Assembly: GCF_038007305.1 (NCBI RefSeq)
Contig: NZ_JBBOWV010000001.1
Span: forward strand, 2,842,501-2,906,500
Length of the DNA stretch: 64,000 nt
Direction: 5' to 3'
Origin: Solibacillus sp. FSL W7-1436
GTDB lineage: Bacteria > Bacillota > Bacilli > Bacillales_A > Planococcaceae
The notes below the pieces were generated by a model. It worked only from the letters and a program-made list of their open reading frames with translations, did no database searches and had not been told where the DNA came from. The first letter of the stretch is position 1. Each line of letters starts with the position of its first letter. This document shows, piece by piece, positions 25,710-35,231 of the stretch. The translations under genes were made by a program, and so were the position numbers.

Positions 25710-26684
25710 ATGATCAAACGAGTAAATCCAGAATTTTTAGCAGGTTTAGAGTCATTTCCGGGTTTTGATTTCAAGGTTGAACAATTGGAAGCGTTGCGTG
25801 AAGGTATGGCCCAAGCGGTACAGCCTTTAACGAGCACTGAAACAGTGGATATTCTTAATAAAACAATTACTGGCATCGATGATAATGAAATTCGCGTTCG
25901 TATTTATAAACCAGCCCATCAAGATCAGGAATTACCGGTATTACTGTGGATTCATGGCGGGGGGTATGTACTAGGCAGCATTGAAGATAATGATCATCTT
26001 TGTGTACAAGTTGTAGAAACAGCCAACTGTGTCGTCGTTTCCGTTGATTACCGTTTGGCTCCGGAATATCCATACCCTGCACCGCTTGAAGATTGCTACA
26101 GTGCGCTTACATGGATTGCGGACAATGCAGCAGAACTGCAAGTGGACAAGAACCGCATTGGTGTAGCCGGGGCAAGTGCTGGTGGTGGTTTGACAGCCGG
26201 TTTGACATTGCTGGCGCGTGACCGCGAGTATCCATCAATCTGCTTCCAAATGCCGCTTTACCCGATGATTAATGATAGCAACGATACACCTTCTGCGAAC
26301 GAAATTACGGAAGGTATGGTTTGGAATCAAAAAACAAACGATTTCGGCTGGAAATGCTATTTAGGCGAATTGCATGGGAATGATGAAGTACCGATTTATG
26401 CTGCACCGGCAAGAGCTGAGGATTATCGCAACCTTCCATACACGTATACATGTGTAGGTCAATTGGATCCTTTTCGTGATGAAACAATTACGTATGTGTC
26501 TAAACTGGCACAGGCAGGTGTTGATGTGGAATTCCATTTATACCCTGGCGCATACCATGGTTTTGAATCACTGAACCCTCAGTCCGAACTTGCCCGGAAA
26601 GTAATTAAAGAATATGTGAATGCGATTAAAGTAGGCTTTGACCGCGTGAAAGCAAATGCTGATCAAGTGGAAGAAGTAAAATAA
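25710..26684 (+). CDS. alpha/beta hydrolase, HSL-type esterase
   Basis: The 324-residue enzyme belongs to the hormone-sensitive lipase (family IV) esterases. The oxyanion-hole motif HGGGYVLGS is at about residues 80-88, the nucleophile motif GASAGG follows (Ser near 157), and the catalytic Asp (GQLDPFRDE) and His (PGAYHGFE) are near the C-terminus. It should hydrolyse short-chain esters in the cytoplasm. Two ATGs are possible; the one at 25710 is 7 nt after GGAGG, whereas the one at 25704 is too close. It has its own terminator. Confidence 0.93.
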   Translation: MIKRVNPEFLAGLESFPGFDFKVEQLEALREGMAQAVQPLTSTETVDILNKTITGIDDNEIRVRIYKPAHQDQELPVLLWIHGGGYVLGSIEDNDHLCVQVVETANCVVVSVDYRLAPEYPYPAPLEDCYSALTWIADNAAELQVDKNRIGVAGASAGGGLTAGLTLLARDREYPSICFQMPLYPMINDSNDTPSANEITEGMVWNQKTNDFGWKCYLGELHGNDEVPIYAAPARAEDYRNLPYTYTCVGQLDPFRDETITYVSKLAQAGVDVEFHLYPGAYHGFESLNPQSELARKVIKEYVNAIKVGFDRVKANADQVEEVK

Positions 26685-26691
26685 ATTCATT

Positions 26692-26728
26692 AAGAATGAT
26701 TTCCGTATCGGATTTCATTCTTTTTTAT
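26692..26728 (+). terminator. intrinsic terminator
   Basis: AAGAATGA and TCATTCTT flank an inner TCCG/CGGA pair and are followed by a T run. Confidence 0.85.
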
Positions 26729-26794
26729 TTGGGTAAAAAAGGGTGGAAATGTCTTTAAATTGAAAATAATTACGTAGGACTCCTGTACATATGT

Positions 26795-26823
26795 TTGTGA
26801 TAAATGATTAAGCATGGTATAAG
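26795..26823 (+). promoter_or_regulatory. sigma-A promoter for the two-component operon
   Basis: TTGTGA (26795-26800), a 17-nt spacer and an extended -10 TGGTATAAG (TATAAG at 26818-26823), 50 nt before the response regulator start. Confidence 0.6.
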
Positions 26824-26873
26824 TGTAAATGAATTTTAGTGTGGGAATCCAAACGTTATAAGGAAGTGAACGC

Positions 26874-27542
26874 ATGTCAAAAATCGTCATTATTGAAGAT
26901 ACGGAAACGATAAGAGAAGAATTGAAAACCTTTTTAATCACATATGGGTTTGATGCAATTGCACCGGTAAACTTTGAAAATATTATTCAGGAAACGCTTA
27001 ACGAAGCACCGGACCTCATTTTGCTGGACATCAACTTACCCATTTTTGATGGTTACTATATTTGCAGAGAAATAAGGAAACAATCGGATGTGCCGATTAT
27101 TGTCGTGACGAGCAGGGATAACGAAATGGATGAACTGATGAGTATGAATTTAGGTGCAGATGATTTTATTACAAAGCCTTATAATACTCAAATTCTTTTG
27201 GCGAGAATTGAAACCATTTTAAGAAGAGTACAGGGGTCGAGTATGCGGGATACTGTTGTTTATAATGACTTGAAGCTCAATTTATCCAACGGTTCTGTTA
27301 CTTATAAAGGTGAAAAGGCAGAGCTCACTAAAAACGAAATCAAAATACTGTCCTGCCTTTATAAAAACAAAGGGAAAATCGTATCCAGGGAAGATCTCAT
27401 GGATTTTATGTGGAACGCAGATGTCTTTGTAGATGATAATAATTTATCGGTCAATGTCACAAGGTTAAGAAAAAAACTCGAAGCGTTAGGTATGGAGAAA
27501 AATATTGAAACGAGACGAGGGTTAGGATATATACTTCCATGA
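26874..27542 (+). CDS. OmpR-family response regulator, BceR-like
   Basis: The 222-residue regulator has a receiver domain (phospho-acceptor Asp52 in LILLDINLP, acidic IIEDTE at the start, Lys in ITKPY) and a C-terminal winged-helix DNA-binding domain (ELTKNEIKIL, then NNLSVNVTRLRKKLE). Sequence and context (histidine kinase, ABC ATPase and FtsX-like permease following) place it in the BceRS/VraR-like group that responds to cell-wall peptide antibiotics. Its stop overlaps the kinase start (ATGA). Confidence 0.92.
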   Translation: MSKIVIIEDTETIREELKTFLITYGFDAIAPVNFENIIQETLNEAPDLILLDINLPIFDGYYICREIRKQSDVPIIVVTSRDNEMDELMSMNLGADDFITKPYNTQILLARIETILRRVQGSSMRDTVVYNDLKLNLSNGSVTYKGEKAELTKNEIKILSCLYKNKGKIVSREDLMDFMWNADVFVDDNNLSVNVTRLRKKLEALGMEKNIETRRGLGYILP

Positions 27543-28552
27543 CATTTAAAGAATATGTTAAAGACAGGGCAGTTTTCCTGCTCATCAATTGCATCCTATT
27601 TATCATTATCGGCGGTATTATGATACTTGTCAGGATGAATGACCAAGCTGTTTTTCTTATTTTCTGTATTTGGTTTTTTCCGCTCATCTCATATATACTG
27701 ATCGAATATTTTAAGCAGAAAACTTTTTATAACGAATTAACGGGCATTATGGACAATTTAGATCAGAAATATTTGCTGCCGGAAGTTATGACAGAACCTG
27801 AAACTATGGAAGGTCAGGTATTGTATGAGGTATTGCGTCAGGCAAACAAAGATATGCATGAGCATGTAAAAGGTTACCGGGATCGGGAAAATGAGTACAG
27901 GGAATATATTGAAACGTGGATTCATGAAATTAAAACTCCCATTGCCTCAACACGGCTGATCATTGAAAATAATCAAACTGGCGTTACCCGAAATATTCAG
28001 GAGGAAGTAAAAAAGATTGAAGAATATATCGAGCAGGTTCTCTATTATTCAAGAAGCAACAACGTAAGCAAGGATTACCTTATAAAAGAGGTGTCTTTAG
28101 TTGACCTTGTAAGAGGTGTGATAAAGAGAAATTCAAGGGACTTTATTAGTAAAGGAATCTCAATTGATCTTGAAAAAGTTGAAGGGACCGTTTTCAGTGA
28201 TGCAAAATGGCTGGAATTTATTTTAAATCAGCTGATCGGAAATGCAATTAAATATATCCGGGAACGTGATGGAAAGGTAATTATCCATACTGTCAGAAAT
28301 GAAAACAATATCGTACTTACGATTGAGGATAACGGGATAGGGATTTCAGAAAAGGATATATATCGGGTTTTTGAAAAGGGCTTTACCGGTGAAAATGGAC
28401 GAAAATTCGGAAGGTCAACCGGTATCGGGCTTTATTTATGTAAAAAACTCGCGGATCAGCTTGGCCTGGGACTTACCATCACATCAAAAATGGGTGAAGG
28501 AACAAAGGTGAGTATTATTTTCCCTTTAGGTAGTGAGAACTTCATACAGTAA
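27539..28552 (+). CDS. intramembrane-sensing histidine kinase, BceS-like
   Basis: The 337-residue kinase has two membrane helices near the N-terminus (about residues 13-31 and 37-56) separated by only a few residues, so it has almost no extracellular sensor; this is the hallmark of intramembrane-sensing kinases of Bce systems. The phosphorylated histidine is in ETWIHEIKTPIA (His129). The ATP-binding N, G1 and G2 boxes follow (NQLIGNAIKY, IEDNGIGI, STGIGLYL). Such kinases usually sense the state of the partner ABC transporter. It overlaps the regulator gene by 4 nt. Confidence 0.92.
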   Translation: MTFKEYVKDRAVFLLINCILFIIIGGIMILVRMNDQAVFLIFCIWFFPLISYILIEYFKQKTFYNELTGIMDNLDQKYLLPEVMTEPETMEGQVLYEVLRQANKDMHEHVKGYRDRENEYREYIETWIHEIKTPIASTRLIIENNQTGVTRNIQEEVKKIEEYIEQVLYYSRSNNVSKDYLIKEVSLVDLVRGVIKRNSRDFISKGISIDLEKVEGTVFSDAKWLEFILNQLIGNAIKYIRERDGKVIIHTVRNENNIVLTIEDNGIGISEKDIYRVFEKGFTGENGRKFGRSTGIGLYLCKKLADQLGLGLTITSKMGEGTKVSIIFPLGSENFIQ

Positions 28553-28568
28553 TCCAGCATTTAAATTG

Positions 28569-28614
28569 CGGATTTATAGAAATTGTACATTACAATAGCT
28601 ATAGATCCGTTTTT
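28569..28614 (+). terminator. terminator after the histidine kinase
   Basis: A 19-bp imperfect stem (28569-28587 with 28591-28609; inner ATTGTA-CAT-TACAAT) is followed by TTTTT. It separates the regulator operon from the transporter operon. Confidence 0.7.
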
Positions 28615-28768
28615 CAATTATTAGGGAATGATTATCGCATGGATCGGCCGCATTAGCGCTTTTGATTATAATCTTGCAAAAATGTCACTTTAATAAAATA
28701 TAAACCAATATGTCTTCCCACTAGCTATTGATAAGATACAGTTAGAAATCAAGTAGGGGGAATAAAAT

Positions 28769-29185
28769 ATGAAAAAAGCAATTTCAATAGTATTAGGAAT
28801 CTTTCTGTTAGGTCTTGGGATTTTCCTAGTGTATGAATATGTATCAGAGCCAAAAATCGTAGAGGGCGTCATGGCAAAAACGATTGATGAAAAGGGCAAC
28901 CCTTCTGATATAACAAATACGTTTACACCAGGTGAGAAAATATATTTTGCCGCAAAGAGAAATCGTTTCTGGATCAATGAAGCGGAAGTTGTTTGGTATA
29001 AAGGAGAAATAAAAACAGCGAACCGATTTTTAGTGGAGGAAGAAGTAACTGTAAATGATGCGAAGTACTTCACTGCCGAGCTAACTGTTCCGGAAGGTCT
29101 TGAAGAAGGCCATTACGGTGTCACAATTTATGTAAAAGGAAAAAAGATTATGGAAACACATGCCGATTTTGATGTAAAAAAATAG
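28769..29185 (+). CDS. membrane-anchored extracellular protein in a Bce-type locus
   Basis: The 138-residue protein has one N-terminal hydrophobic segment (residues 5-26) that serves as signal anchor or signal peptide, and a beta-rich outer domain (about 30-138) with strands ending in THADFDVKK. There is no lipobox. It starts after AGTAGGGGGAA and is 20 nt upstream of the ABC ATPase gene, so it is co-transcribed with the transporter. Standard BceAB modules lack such a subunit. It may be an accessory peptide-binding or sensing component; this is inference. A separate promoter probably lies in 28615-28760, but I could not define it. Confidence 0.75.
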   Translation: MKKAISIVLGIFLLGLGIFLVYEYVSEPKIVEGVMAKTIDEKGNPSDITNTFTPGEKIYFAAKRNRFWINEAEVVWYKGEIKTANRFLVEEEVTVNDAKYFTAELTVPEGLEEGHYGVTIYVKGKKIMETHADFDVKK

Positions 29186-29205
29186 ATTTACCTTGGGGGA
29201 AAAGT

Positions 29206-29973
29206 ATGCAACCGATATTAAGCGTAGAAAAAATTGAAAAATATTATGGAAACAAAGGAAATATTACAAAAGCGATCGATAATATAAGCTTTAACGTAAA
29301 TGAAGGTGAATTTCTAGGGATCATGGGTCCTTCAGGCAGCGGCAAGACAACACTGCTGAATTGTATTTCCACAATCGATCATGTGACAACCGGTAAAATT
29401 ATTATCAATGACCAGGATATTACGAAATTGAAGAAGAAAGGGCTTGAAGCTTTCAGACGTGACGAGTTAGGTTTTATCTTTCAGGATTTCAACCTGCTGG
29501 ATACACTGACAGCTTATGAAAACATTGCTTTGGCACTGACCATTCAAAACAGAGGGGCAATGGAAATCGATCGGCTCATTAAAGGCGTTGCGGAAAAGCT
29601 TGATATTTCCGGAATCCTTAACAAGTTCCCGTTTCAATTATCGGGAGGGCAAAAACAAAGGGTCGCTTGTGCAAGAGCGATCGTAACGGAACCTTCTCTC
29701 ATTTTAGCTGATGAACCTACTGGTGCGCTTGATTCGAAATCATCACGATTACTGTTAAATTCCTTTGAAAAATTGAATAAAGAATACCAGTCAACAATTC
29801 TGATGGTTACCCATGACTCATTTACTGCAAGTTATGCCAATAGAATACTGTTTATAAAAGACGGTCGGATCTTTAATGAGCTCGTGCGCGGAAATGATAC
29901 GAGAAAGGAATTCTTCAATAAAATCATTGAAGTGGTGACTTTACTTGGAGGCGATGTCGGCAATGTTCTCTAA
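29206..29973 (+). CDS. ABC transporter ATP-binding protein, BceA-like
   Basis: The 255-residue ATPase has Walker A GPSGSGKTT, the Q-loop FIFQDFNLLD, signature LSGGQKQR, Walker B LILADEPTGALD and the H-loop (MVTHDS). It belongs to the MacB/LolD-type ATPases that pair with FtsX-like permeases. With the following permease it should form a target-protecting transporter against cell-wall antibiotics. Its end overlaps the permease start by 11 nt. Confidence 0.95.
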   Translation: MQPILSVEKIEKYYGNKGNITKAIDNISFNVNEGEFLGIMGPSGSGKTTLLNCISTIDHVTTGKIIINDQDITKLKKKGLEAFRRDELGFIFQDFNLLDTLTAYENIALALTIQNRGAMEIDRLIKGVAEKLDISGILNKFPFQLSGGQKQRVACARAIVTEPSLILADEPTGALDSKSSRLLLNSFEKLNKEYQSTILMVTHDSFTASYANRILFIKDGRIFNELVRGNDTRKEFFNKIIEVVTLLGGDVGNVL

Positions 29974-31969
29974 AATCGCAATCAATAATGTGAAAAGAAG
30001 CTTTAAGGATTATTCGATCTATTTTCTCACATTGACTTTAGGTGTTTGTATATTTTACAGTTTCAACTCTCTTGATTCACAGCAGGCTATCCAGGAAATG
30101 AACAAAAATAGTGTTTTCCGTGAATCATTGGAATTGCTCATGTCCGGAACATCGGTGTTTGTGTCAGTTGTGCTGGGAGGTTTAATTGTATACGCCAATA
30201 ATTTTTTAATCAAAAAAAGGAAAAGAGAACTTGGATTATACATGACATTAGGCATGTCAAAAGCGAAAATATCGAGAATTTTGATCGTCGAAACACTCCT
30301 GATCGGTGTAATCTCTTTAATTGCGGGAATTGGGCTCGGGATTATTGTATCACAGGGTCTTTCGGTACTGACTGCAAACATTCTGTCTATGGATCTTGAA
30401 AAATATAAGTTTGTTTTTTCGCTTGGCGCTATGATGAAATCAATTGTCTATTTTGGCATCATCTATCTGCTTGTCATGATTTTCAACCAGTTTACAATTT
30501 CCAAATATAAACTGATCGATCTGTTGAATGCTTCAAAGCGTAATGAAGAAGTAAAGCTGAAAAATTCTTTCGTATCAGTGCTAACTTTTATTTTATCATT
30601 AGCATTTCTGATTTTCGCATATATGAGAATCCTGAAGTTAGGTTTAAATGCTGAAGATACGGAGCTGATAATTACGGTTTTAATGGGCGTCTTCGGAACG
30701 CTTCTGTTCTTTTTCAGCCTTTCGAGCTTCTTTTTACAATTTGCGCAAAAAAATAAAAGCTACTATTTTAAAAATATAAATATATTTGTCTTAAGACAAA
30801 TAAACAATAAGGTCAACACGAACTTTCTTTCGATGACAATTATCTGTCTCATGCTTTTTTTAACGATTTCACTCATCTTTACAGCGTTTGATTTAAAAGG
30901 AACGATTGATAAAAATTCAGCAAATACCTATCCTTTTGATGCTTCGGCATTTCTTGTTGCCGATCAAAAAGAGGATCTTGCAGTGAATGATATTGAAGCC
31001 TATTTAAACAATATTGACTTTACGTTTGAATCATATGAAAAACATGCCTTTTTTGATGAATACCTTCTTGATTTAACGATCGAGGATCTGTTATCAAAGT
31101 ATTTAAGCGAAGAGGAACAGATTACTATACAGGAAAATTATCTGTATGGTCCGGTATCCGCCCTGAAAATTTCGGATTATAATGCAATTCTCAAACTGAA
31201 GGGGCATGAGAATGTTGATCTAAAGGATGATGAGGTACTTGTTGTATCAAGCTATGGCACGATACTTCAAGCTTTGCCTGAGTATATGAAAAATGAAGAT
31301 CATATTACAATTGAAAATAAAGCATATGCAATAAAAAATGAAGTGCCTATTGAAGAAAATATAAGAATCAATAAGGGCAGCAGCTTCTTTTATCTTATCA
31401 TTCCAGATGATTTTACAGGAAATCTTCAATTAGAGTTCTCAAGTTTCAACGTATTATATGAAGATCGGTACTATAACAAATCAGAAGAGAAATTTTCAAC
31501 CCTATTTAACAACCTTGCAGAAAATAAATATAGAGAAATTCATCCGGGATTGGTCATCGGAAGTACAATTGATCAAATTAAAGAGCGTGAAAATGGTTCA
31601 GCGGCGTTATTTATATTTCTTGGCTTGTTTTTAGGGCTCATCTTCATTATATCGAGCGCGGCTGTTATGGCATTGCAGCAGTTATCAGATGCAAGTGACA
31701 GCTTGGAACGCTATAAGTCACTGAAAAAAATCGGTGTCACGGATAAAATGATAAACGGGGCTATATTAAAACAATGTCTCATTTATTTTTTACTCCCTTT
31801 AGGTCTGGCTGTCATCCATTCTCTTGTCGGAATCAAGGCAGTCAGCGGAATGTTCCATTTCAACTATGAAAGCGTACTGATCAGTGCATTGATCCTTGTC
31901 ATCATCTATGGCGGGTATTTCTATGCAACATATGTCGGCGTGAAGAACATTGTTAAAGGCAGGAACTAG
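29963..31969 (+). CDS. FtsX-like ABC permease, BceB-like
   Basis: The 668-residue permease has about ten membrane helices, an FtsX domain after the first helix (residues about 50-190) and a large extracellular domain of about 230 residues (roughly 315-540) between later helices, the BceB layout. The frame is open from a TTG at 29945 inside the GGAGG ribosome binding site; the ATG at 29963 (MFSKIAINNVKRSFKDY) is 11 nt after GGAGG and matches family starts. It forms the membrane half of the Bce-type transporter with the preceding ATPase; the large outer domain normally contacts the drug-lipid complex. Confidence 0.92.
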   Translation: MFSKIAINNVKRSFKDYSIYFLTLTLGVCIFYSFNSLDSQQAIQEMNKNSVFRESLELLMSGTSVFVSVVLGGLIVYANNFLIKKRKRELGLYMTLGMSKAKISRILIVETLLIGVISLIAGIGLGIIVSQGLSVLTANILSMDLEKYKFVFSLGAMMKSIVYFGIIYLLVMIFNQFTISKYKLIDLLNASKRNEEVKLKNSFVSVLTFILSLAFLIFAYMRILKLGLNAEDTELIITVLMGVFGTLLFFFSLSSFFLQFAQKNKSYYFKNINIFVLRQINNKVNTNFLSMTIICLMLFLTISLIFTAFDLKGTIDKNSANTYPFDASAFLVADQKEDLAVNDIEAYLNNIDFTFESYEKHAFFDEYLLDLTIEDLLSKYLSEEEQITIQENYLYGPVSALKISDYNAILKLKGHENVDLKDDEVLVVSSYGTILQALPEYMKNEDHITIENKAYAIKNEVPIEENIRINKGSSFFYLIIPDDFTGNLQLEFSSFNVLYEDRYYNKSEEKFSTLFNNLAENKYREIHPGLVIGSTIDQIKERENGSAALFIFLGLFLGLIFIISSAAVMALQQLSDASDSLERYKSLKKIGVTDKMINGAILKQCLIYFLLPLGLAVIHSLVGIKAVSGMFHFNYESVLISALILVIIYGGYFYATYVGVKNIVKGRN

Positions 31970-31997
31970 GTAACGTAAATGGTTTTAATTAAAAGAA

Positions 31998-32238
31998 GAG
32001 GCCGGGGCATAACCCAAAAACACTATTTTTCTCTCAGAGAAAAATAGTGTTTTTGCTGAACGTTAAAATTGATTTCCATTCCGGGACGCTTTCCGCGGGC
32101 GTGGCCTGAGCCTGTAGTCTCAGGCGTCACGCTATTCCCGCAGGAGTCGCCCTGCATTCCAATCAATTTTTCAAATATCCGTTTTTTAATAATGTCTTTC
32201 CTCTTATTTAACGGTTATTCTACTTATGTCCCGGCCCC
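31998..32238 (-). repeat. 240-bp structured repeat, copy A (MITE-like)
   Basis: A non-coding, G+C-rich block with inverted ends (GGCCGGGGCATAA at left, TTATGTCCCGGCC at right), a 17-bp perfect hairpin near the left end (arm starting AAAAACACTATTTTTCT) and a second large hairpin around GCCTGAG/CTCAGGC in the middle. Its reverse complement matches copy B (44507-44747) with only two differences by eye. Its middle (GGGACGCTTTCCGCGGGC) recalls, from memory, an intergenic repeat common in Bacillales. It carries no credible gene. Confidence 0.85.
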
Positions 32239-32257
32239 TTTTCTGGTTGTTCTTTAG

Positions 32258-33958
32258 TTATGAATTAATATCCTGAATTACTTTTTCCAAAAATTCACCC
32301 ATTCGTTTTACAGTAGACTCTGAAAAGTCAAAATCAACGCCGGTTTCTTTATAAATCGCTGCAATGGATTGAGTGTAATCGGCACTTGCACCTTTTTTAT
32401 AATATTCGACAGCCTGCTGCGGATCTTCTTGATATTTCTCAAGTAACTGCAGTGCACCAAGCATTGACATTGAGTATTCAATATCATAGAAAGGGTATTG
32501 AATAAAGTGCAGTGTACCGATCCAGCTCATGCCAATTTCCTTTTCAAATCCGGTAGTATCGACCGGGTTCAAGCCATAACGTTTTGAAATTTCATAGAAC
32601 TTTTCGTCACGTTCCTGTGCTGTATGCTGAGGATTTGTATACATCCAGTGCTGGAAAAGGTCTCCGGACAATGGGCCGAATAACATTGTAAATGCCCGTC
32701 TCAGTTCTTCACGTTGCGCGCTTTTGAATTCCTCTTCTTCCGGATAAAATATATTGAATTTATCCAATAACAACAATTCCATTCCGTGAGAATACAGTTC
32801 AGCGACTTCCGCCCGCCACTGGAATTCTTCAATAGGGCCTTGTTCTGAAGCTTGAAGGTAACCATTTACCGCATGGCCCATTTCATGAATCAGGGCAATA
32901 AGCGAGAAGAAGGAAGGACTAAAATTTGCAAAAACGAACGTATCCCCGGATACAGGTAAAGGGACACAGAAGCCACCAGGACTTTTCCCTTTACGGTCTC
33001 CAAGATCAAGCAATCCATTTGCTCTCATGTACTTCAAACGGTCTGAAAAATACGGGTCTGTTTTTCCCAGCATCTCGGCAACACCGTCCAAAAGTGCGGA
33101 TGTCTCAGTGTAAGGGGGATTTTTCAGCAGTTTTGCGCTGTTATCCCATGGGCGATATGTGTCGACGCCAAGCTTGGTTTTGAAAACTTCTGCGAGCCTG
33201 TTCCAAGCCGGAATAATATGCTTTTCAACATTCTCATGGAAGTCATAACAATCGTCGATACTGTACTCTCTGTTTTTTGCGACAAACATATAATCACGGT
33301 AATTATTAAAGCCCGCATTCACTGCAATTTGATGGCGGAGCTGAACGAGTTCATCCATGAGTTCGTCCGTCTCAGGTTTTATTTGAAGGTAGGCTGCTCG
33401 AATTAAATGATAGGCTTTTTCCCGAACGCTTCTGTCCAAATTATCCAGCTGGGATTCGATAAACGGGAAAGGCTTTTCCTCTCCGTCCCATTCAACTGTC
33501 AGTCCACCCATAATTTCACTGTACTTTGTGCATAGTTCTTGCTCTTTAACAAATAGCGGAATATTCTCTTCTCTATAGAGTTTCACTTTGGATTCCCTGA
33601 AACGTCTCATTAATCCGTAACGCTTTTCATCCAATTCATTGAAATAAGGTGATTCACAGCATTTTTCATTTAGCTTTGCATCGTATTTCATTAACAGTGG
33701 CTGAATGACTTGCTGATCGTGAAGGTAAGTTGATTTAATTTCCGGATCTTCGGTATTTCGGTAGAAGTCGACGAGGTGACCTGTCAGCGCTTCTTCAATT
33801 TCAAAGCGTAACTTCTTTTCTTCTTCAATCCAATGCTCCAGATCAGTTATGGATTCAATTGAAATATTATATAACCGGTGAAACCTGGCTTCAATTCCTT
33901 CGACATCTTTCAAATCAATCAATTCTTTATAATAGTTAACACTTTTCGCTTGAGACAT
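32258..33958 (-). CDS. M3-family oligoendopeptidase (PepF-like)
   Basis: The 566-residue zinc metallopeptidase has the HExxH motif in IHEMGHAVNG (about residue 357) and the downstream Glu of the M3 family in EFQWRAEVAELYSHGMEL. The N-terminal half is the helical domain typical of oligoendopeptidases; length fits the shorter M3 oligoendopeptidases of Bacillales. There is no signal peptide, so it degrades oligopeptides in the cytoplasm. AAAGGGAG precedes the ATG. Its 3' end is only 20 nt from repeat copy A. Confidence 0.93.
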   Translation of the reverse strand: MSQAKSVNYYKELIDLKDVEGIEARFHRLYNISIESITDLEHWIEEEKKLRFEIEEALTGHLVDFYRNTEDPEIKSTYLHDQQVIQPLLMKYDAKLNEKCCESPYFNELDEKRYGLMRRFRESKVKLYREENIPLFVKEQELCTKYSEIMGGLTVEWDGEEKPFPFIESQLDNLDRSVREKAYHLIRAAYLQIKPETDELMDELVQLRHQIAVNAGFNNYRDYMFVAKNREYSIDDCYDFHENVEKHIIPAWNRLAEVFKTKLGVDTYRPWDNSAKLLKNPPYTETSALLDGVAEMLGKTDPYFSDRLKYMRANGLLDLGDRKGKSPGGFCVPLPVSGDTFVFANFSPSFFSLIALIHEMGHAVNGYLQASEQGPIEEFQWRAEVAELYSHGMELLLLDKFNIFYPEEEEFKSAQREELRRAFTMLFGPLSGDLFQHWMYTNPQHTAQERDEKFYEISKRYGLNPVDTTGFEKEIGMSWIGTLHFIQYPFYDIEYSMSMLGALQLLEKYQEDPQQAVEYYKKGASADYTQSIAAIYKETGVDFDFSESTVKRMGEFLEKVIQDINS

Positions 33959-34148
33959 GAATAATTCTCCCTTTAACTTCAGATTATTTTGACTAATGAA
34001 TCAATTATATTATAGATTGCTTGTCATTCATTCTTTTTTTGAAAAATAAATTACTTAATATTAAATTCTGTTCAGGCACAGTTTGTAAATGAAGAAATAA
34101 AAGGATAACATGACTTTATGAAAATCGATTGGATAAAGGAGTTTTAGT

Positions 34149-35111
34149 ATGATTACAAAAGATCAGCTGGAAAAGAACCAAATAAAGATATATATCATAA
34201 CTTTACTATTGGCAGGATTTACAGGATTGAATTTTTCACAGTTTCAAAGTAATCTGGAAAATTTAATCCCGATAATGCTGGGAATCTTAATGTACAGCAT
34301 GTTTGTTCTAATTCCTTTTGCTGCTTTAAAAGAATCTTTATCAAACCGGCGCTTCTTTTTCGCACTTTGTATAGTCAATTTTATAGCAGTACCGATTGTT
34401 GTATGGGGGCTTATGTTTTTTATGCCAGATTATCCGCCACTAGTATTAGGTGTTTGTCTAGTTTTACTTACCCCATGCATTGATTACGTCATTGTATTTA
34501 CAGCGCTTGGCAAGGGGAATGAAAAGGCGATGCTCAGTGCAACCCCTTTTTTGTTTATTGCACAAATGCTGTTACTGCCATTTTATTTATGGCTTTTTAT
34601 CGGTGAACAGGCTGCAAATTTAGTAGAAGTCGCTCCATTTGTTGAAGCATTTGTTACATTTATTGTATTGCCTTTATTTATTGCGCTGATCGTACAGTTT
34701 CTTTTAAAAGAAGGCAGTCGTGTTTATGAGGCGTCTTCCTGGCTTCCGGTACCATTCATGGCTTTAACTCTTTTTGTAATCGTTGCTTCACAAATTGGCA
34801 AATTGGCGGGTTCGTTAGAATGGATATTAAGAGTAATACCTGTGTACATAGCATTTATGATTATTATGCCTTTTATCTCAAAAGTGGTAGGGAAATGGCT
34901 GAAGCTCGATATCCGGACAGGACGTGCACTGATTTTTAGCGGATCGACACGTAATTCACTTGTTGTCTTACCGTTTGCACTGGCAATGCCAGAGCAAATC
35001 CGTTCACTTGTTGTAGCTGTCATAGTAACCCAGACAATTGTTGAGATCATAGGGGAACTTATGTATATTCGCATTATTCCACAATTTGTCCTGAGAGATA
35101 ATAGAGAATAA
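34149..35111 (+). CDS. BASS/ACR3-like membrane carrier
   Basis: The 320-residue membrane protein has about ten helices and the bile acid:sodium symporter fold, closest in style to ACR3-type arsenite efflux proteins (LVLLTPCIDYVIVFTALGKG segment with the conserved Cys, and the GRALIFSGSTRNSLVVLP segment). It might export arsenite or carry an organic anion; no ars regulator or reductase is nearby, so the arsenic role is not supported by context. AAAGGAG precedes the ATG. Confidence 0.8.
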   Translation: MITKDQLEKNQIKIYIITLLLAGFTGLNFSQFQSNLENLIPIMLGILMYSMFVLIPFAALKESLSNRRFFFALCIVNFIAVPIVVWGLMFFMPDYPPLVLGVCLVLLTPCIDYVIVFTALGKGNEKAMLSATPFLFIAQMLLLPFYLWLFIGEQAANLVEVAPFVEAFVTFIVLPLFIALIVQFLLKEGSRVYEASSWLPVPFMALTLFVIVASQIGKLAGSLEWILRVIPVYIAFMIIMPFISKVVGKWLKLDIRTGRALIFSGSTRNSLVVLPFALAMPEQIRSLVVAVIVTQTIVEIIGELMYIRIIPQFVLRDNRE

Positions 35112-35231
35112 GCTCTTTACTGGCTATTGCTCCTAGGCTCCTTTACAATTTTGAAAAGAAGGACCAAACTGCGTGATTTTTGTAGTATAATTTTCATTAC
35201 TATATATTATAAATAGAAAAGGAGTTTTAGC

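Noticed and set aside
28582-28596. ATTGTA-CAT-TACAAT as response-regulator operator
   Set aside because: It is the inner part of a 19-bp stem followed by TTTTT right after the kinase stop codon, so a terminator is the simpler reading.
32069-32257. Identical short ORFs in the two 240-bp repeats (also 44467-44676)
   Set aside because: They lie in the structured repeat, have no ribosome binding site, and arise only because the repeats are identical.
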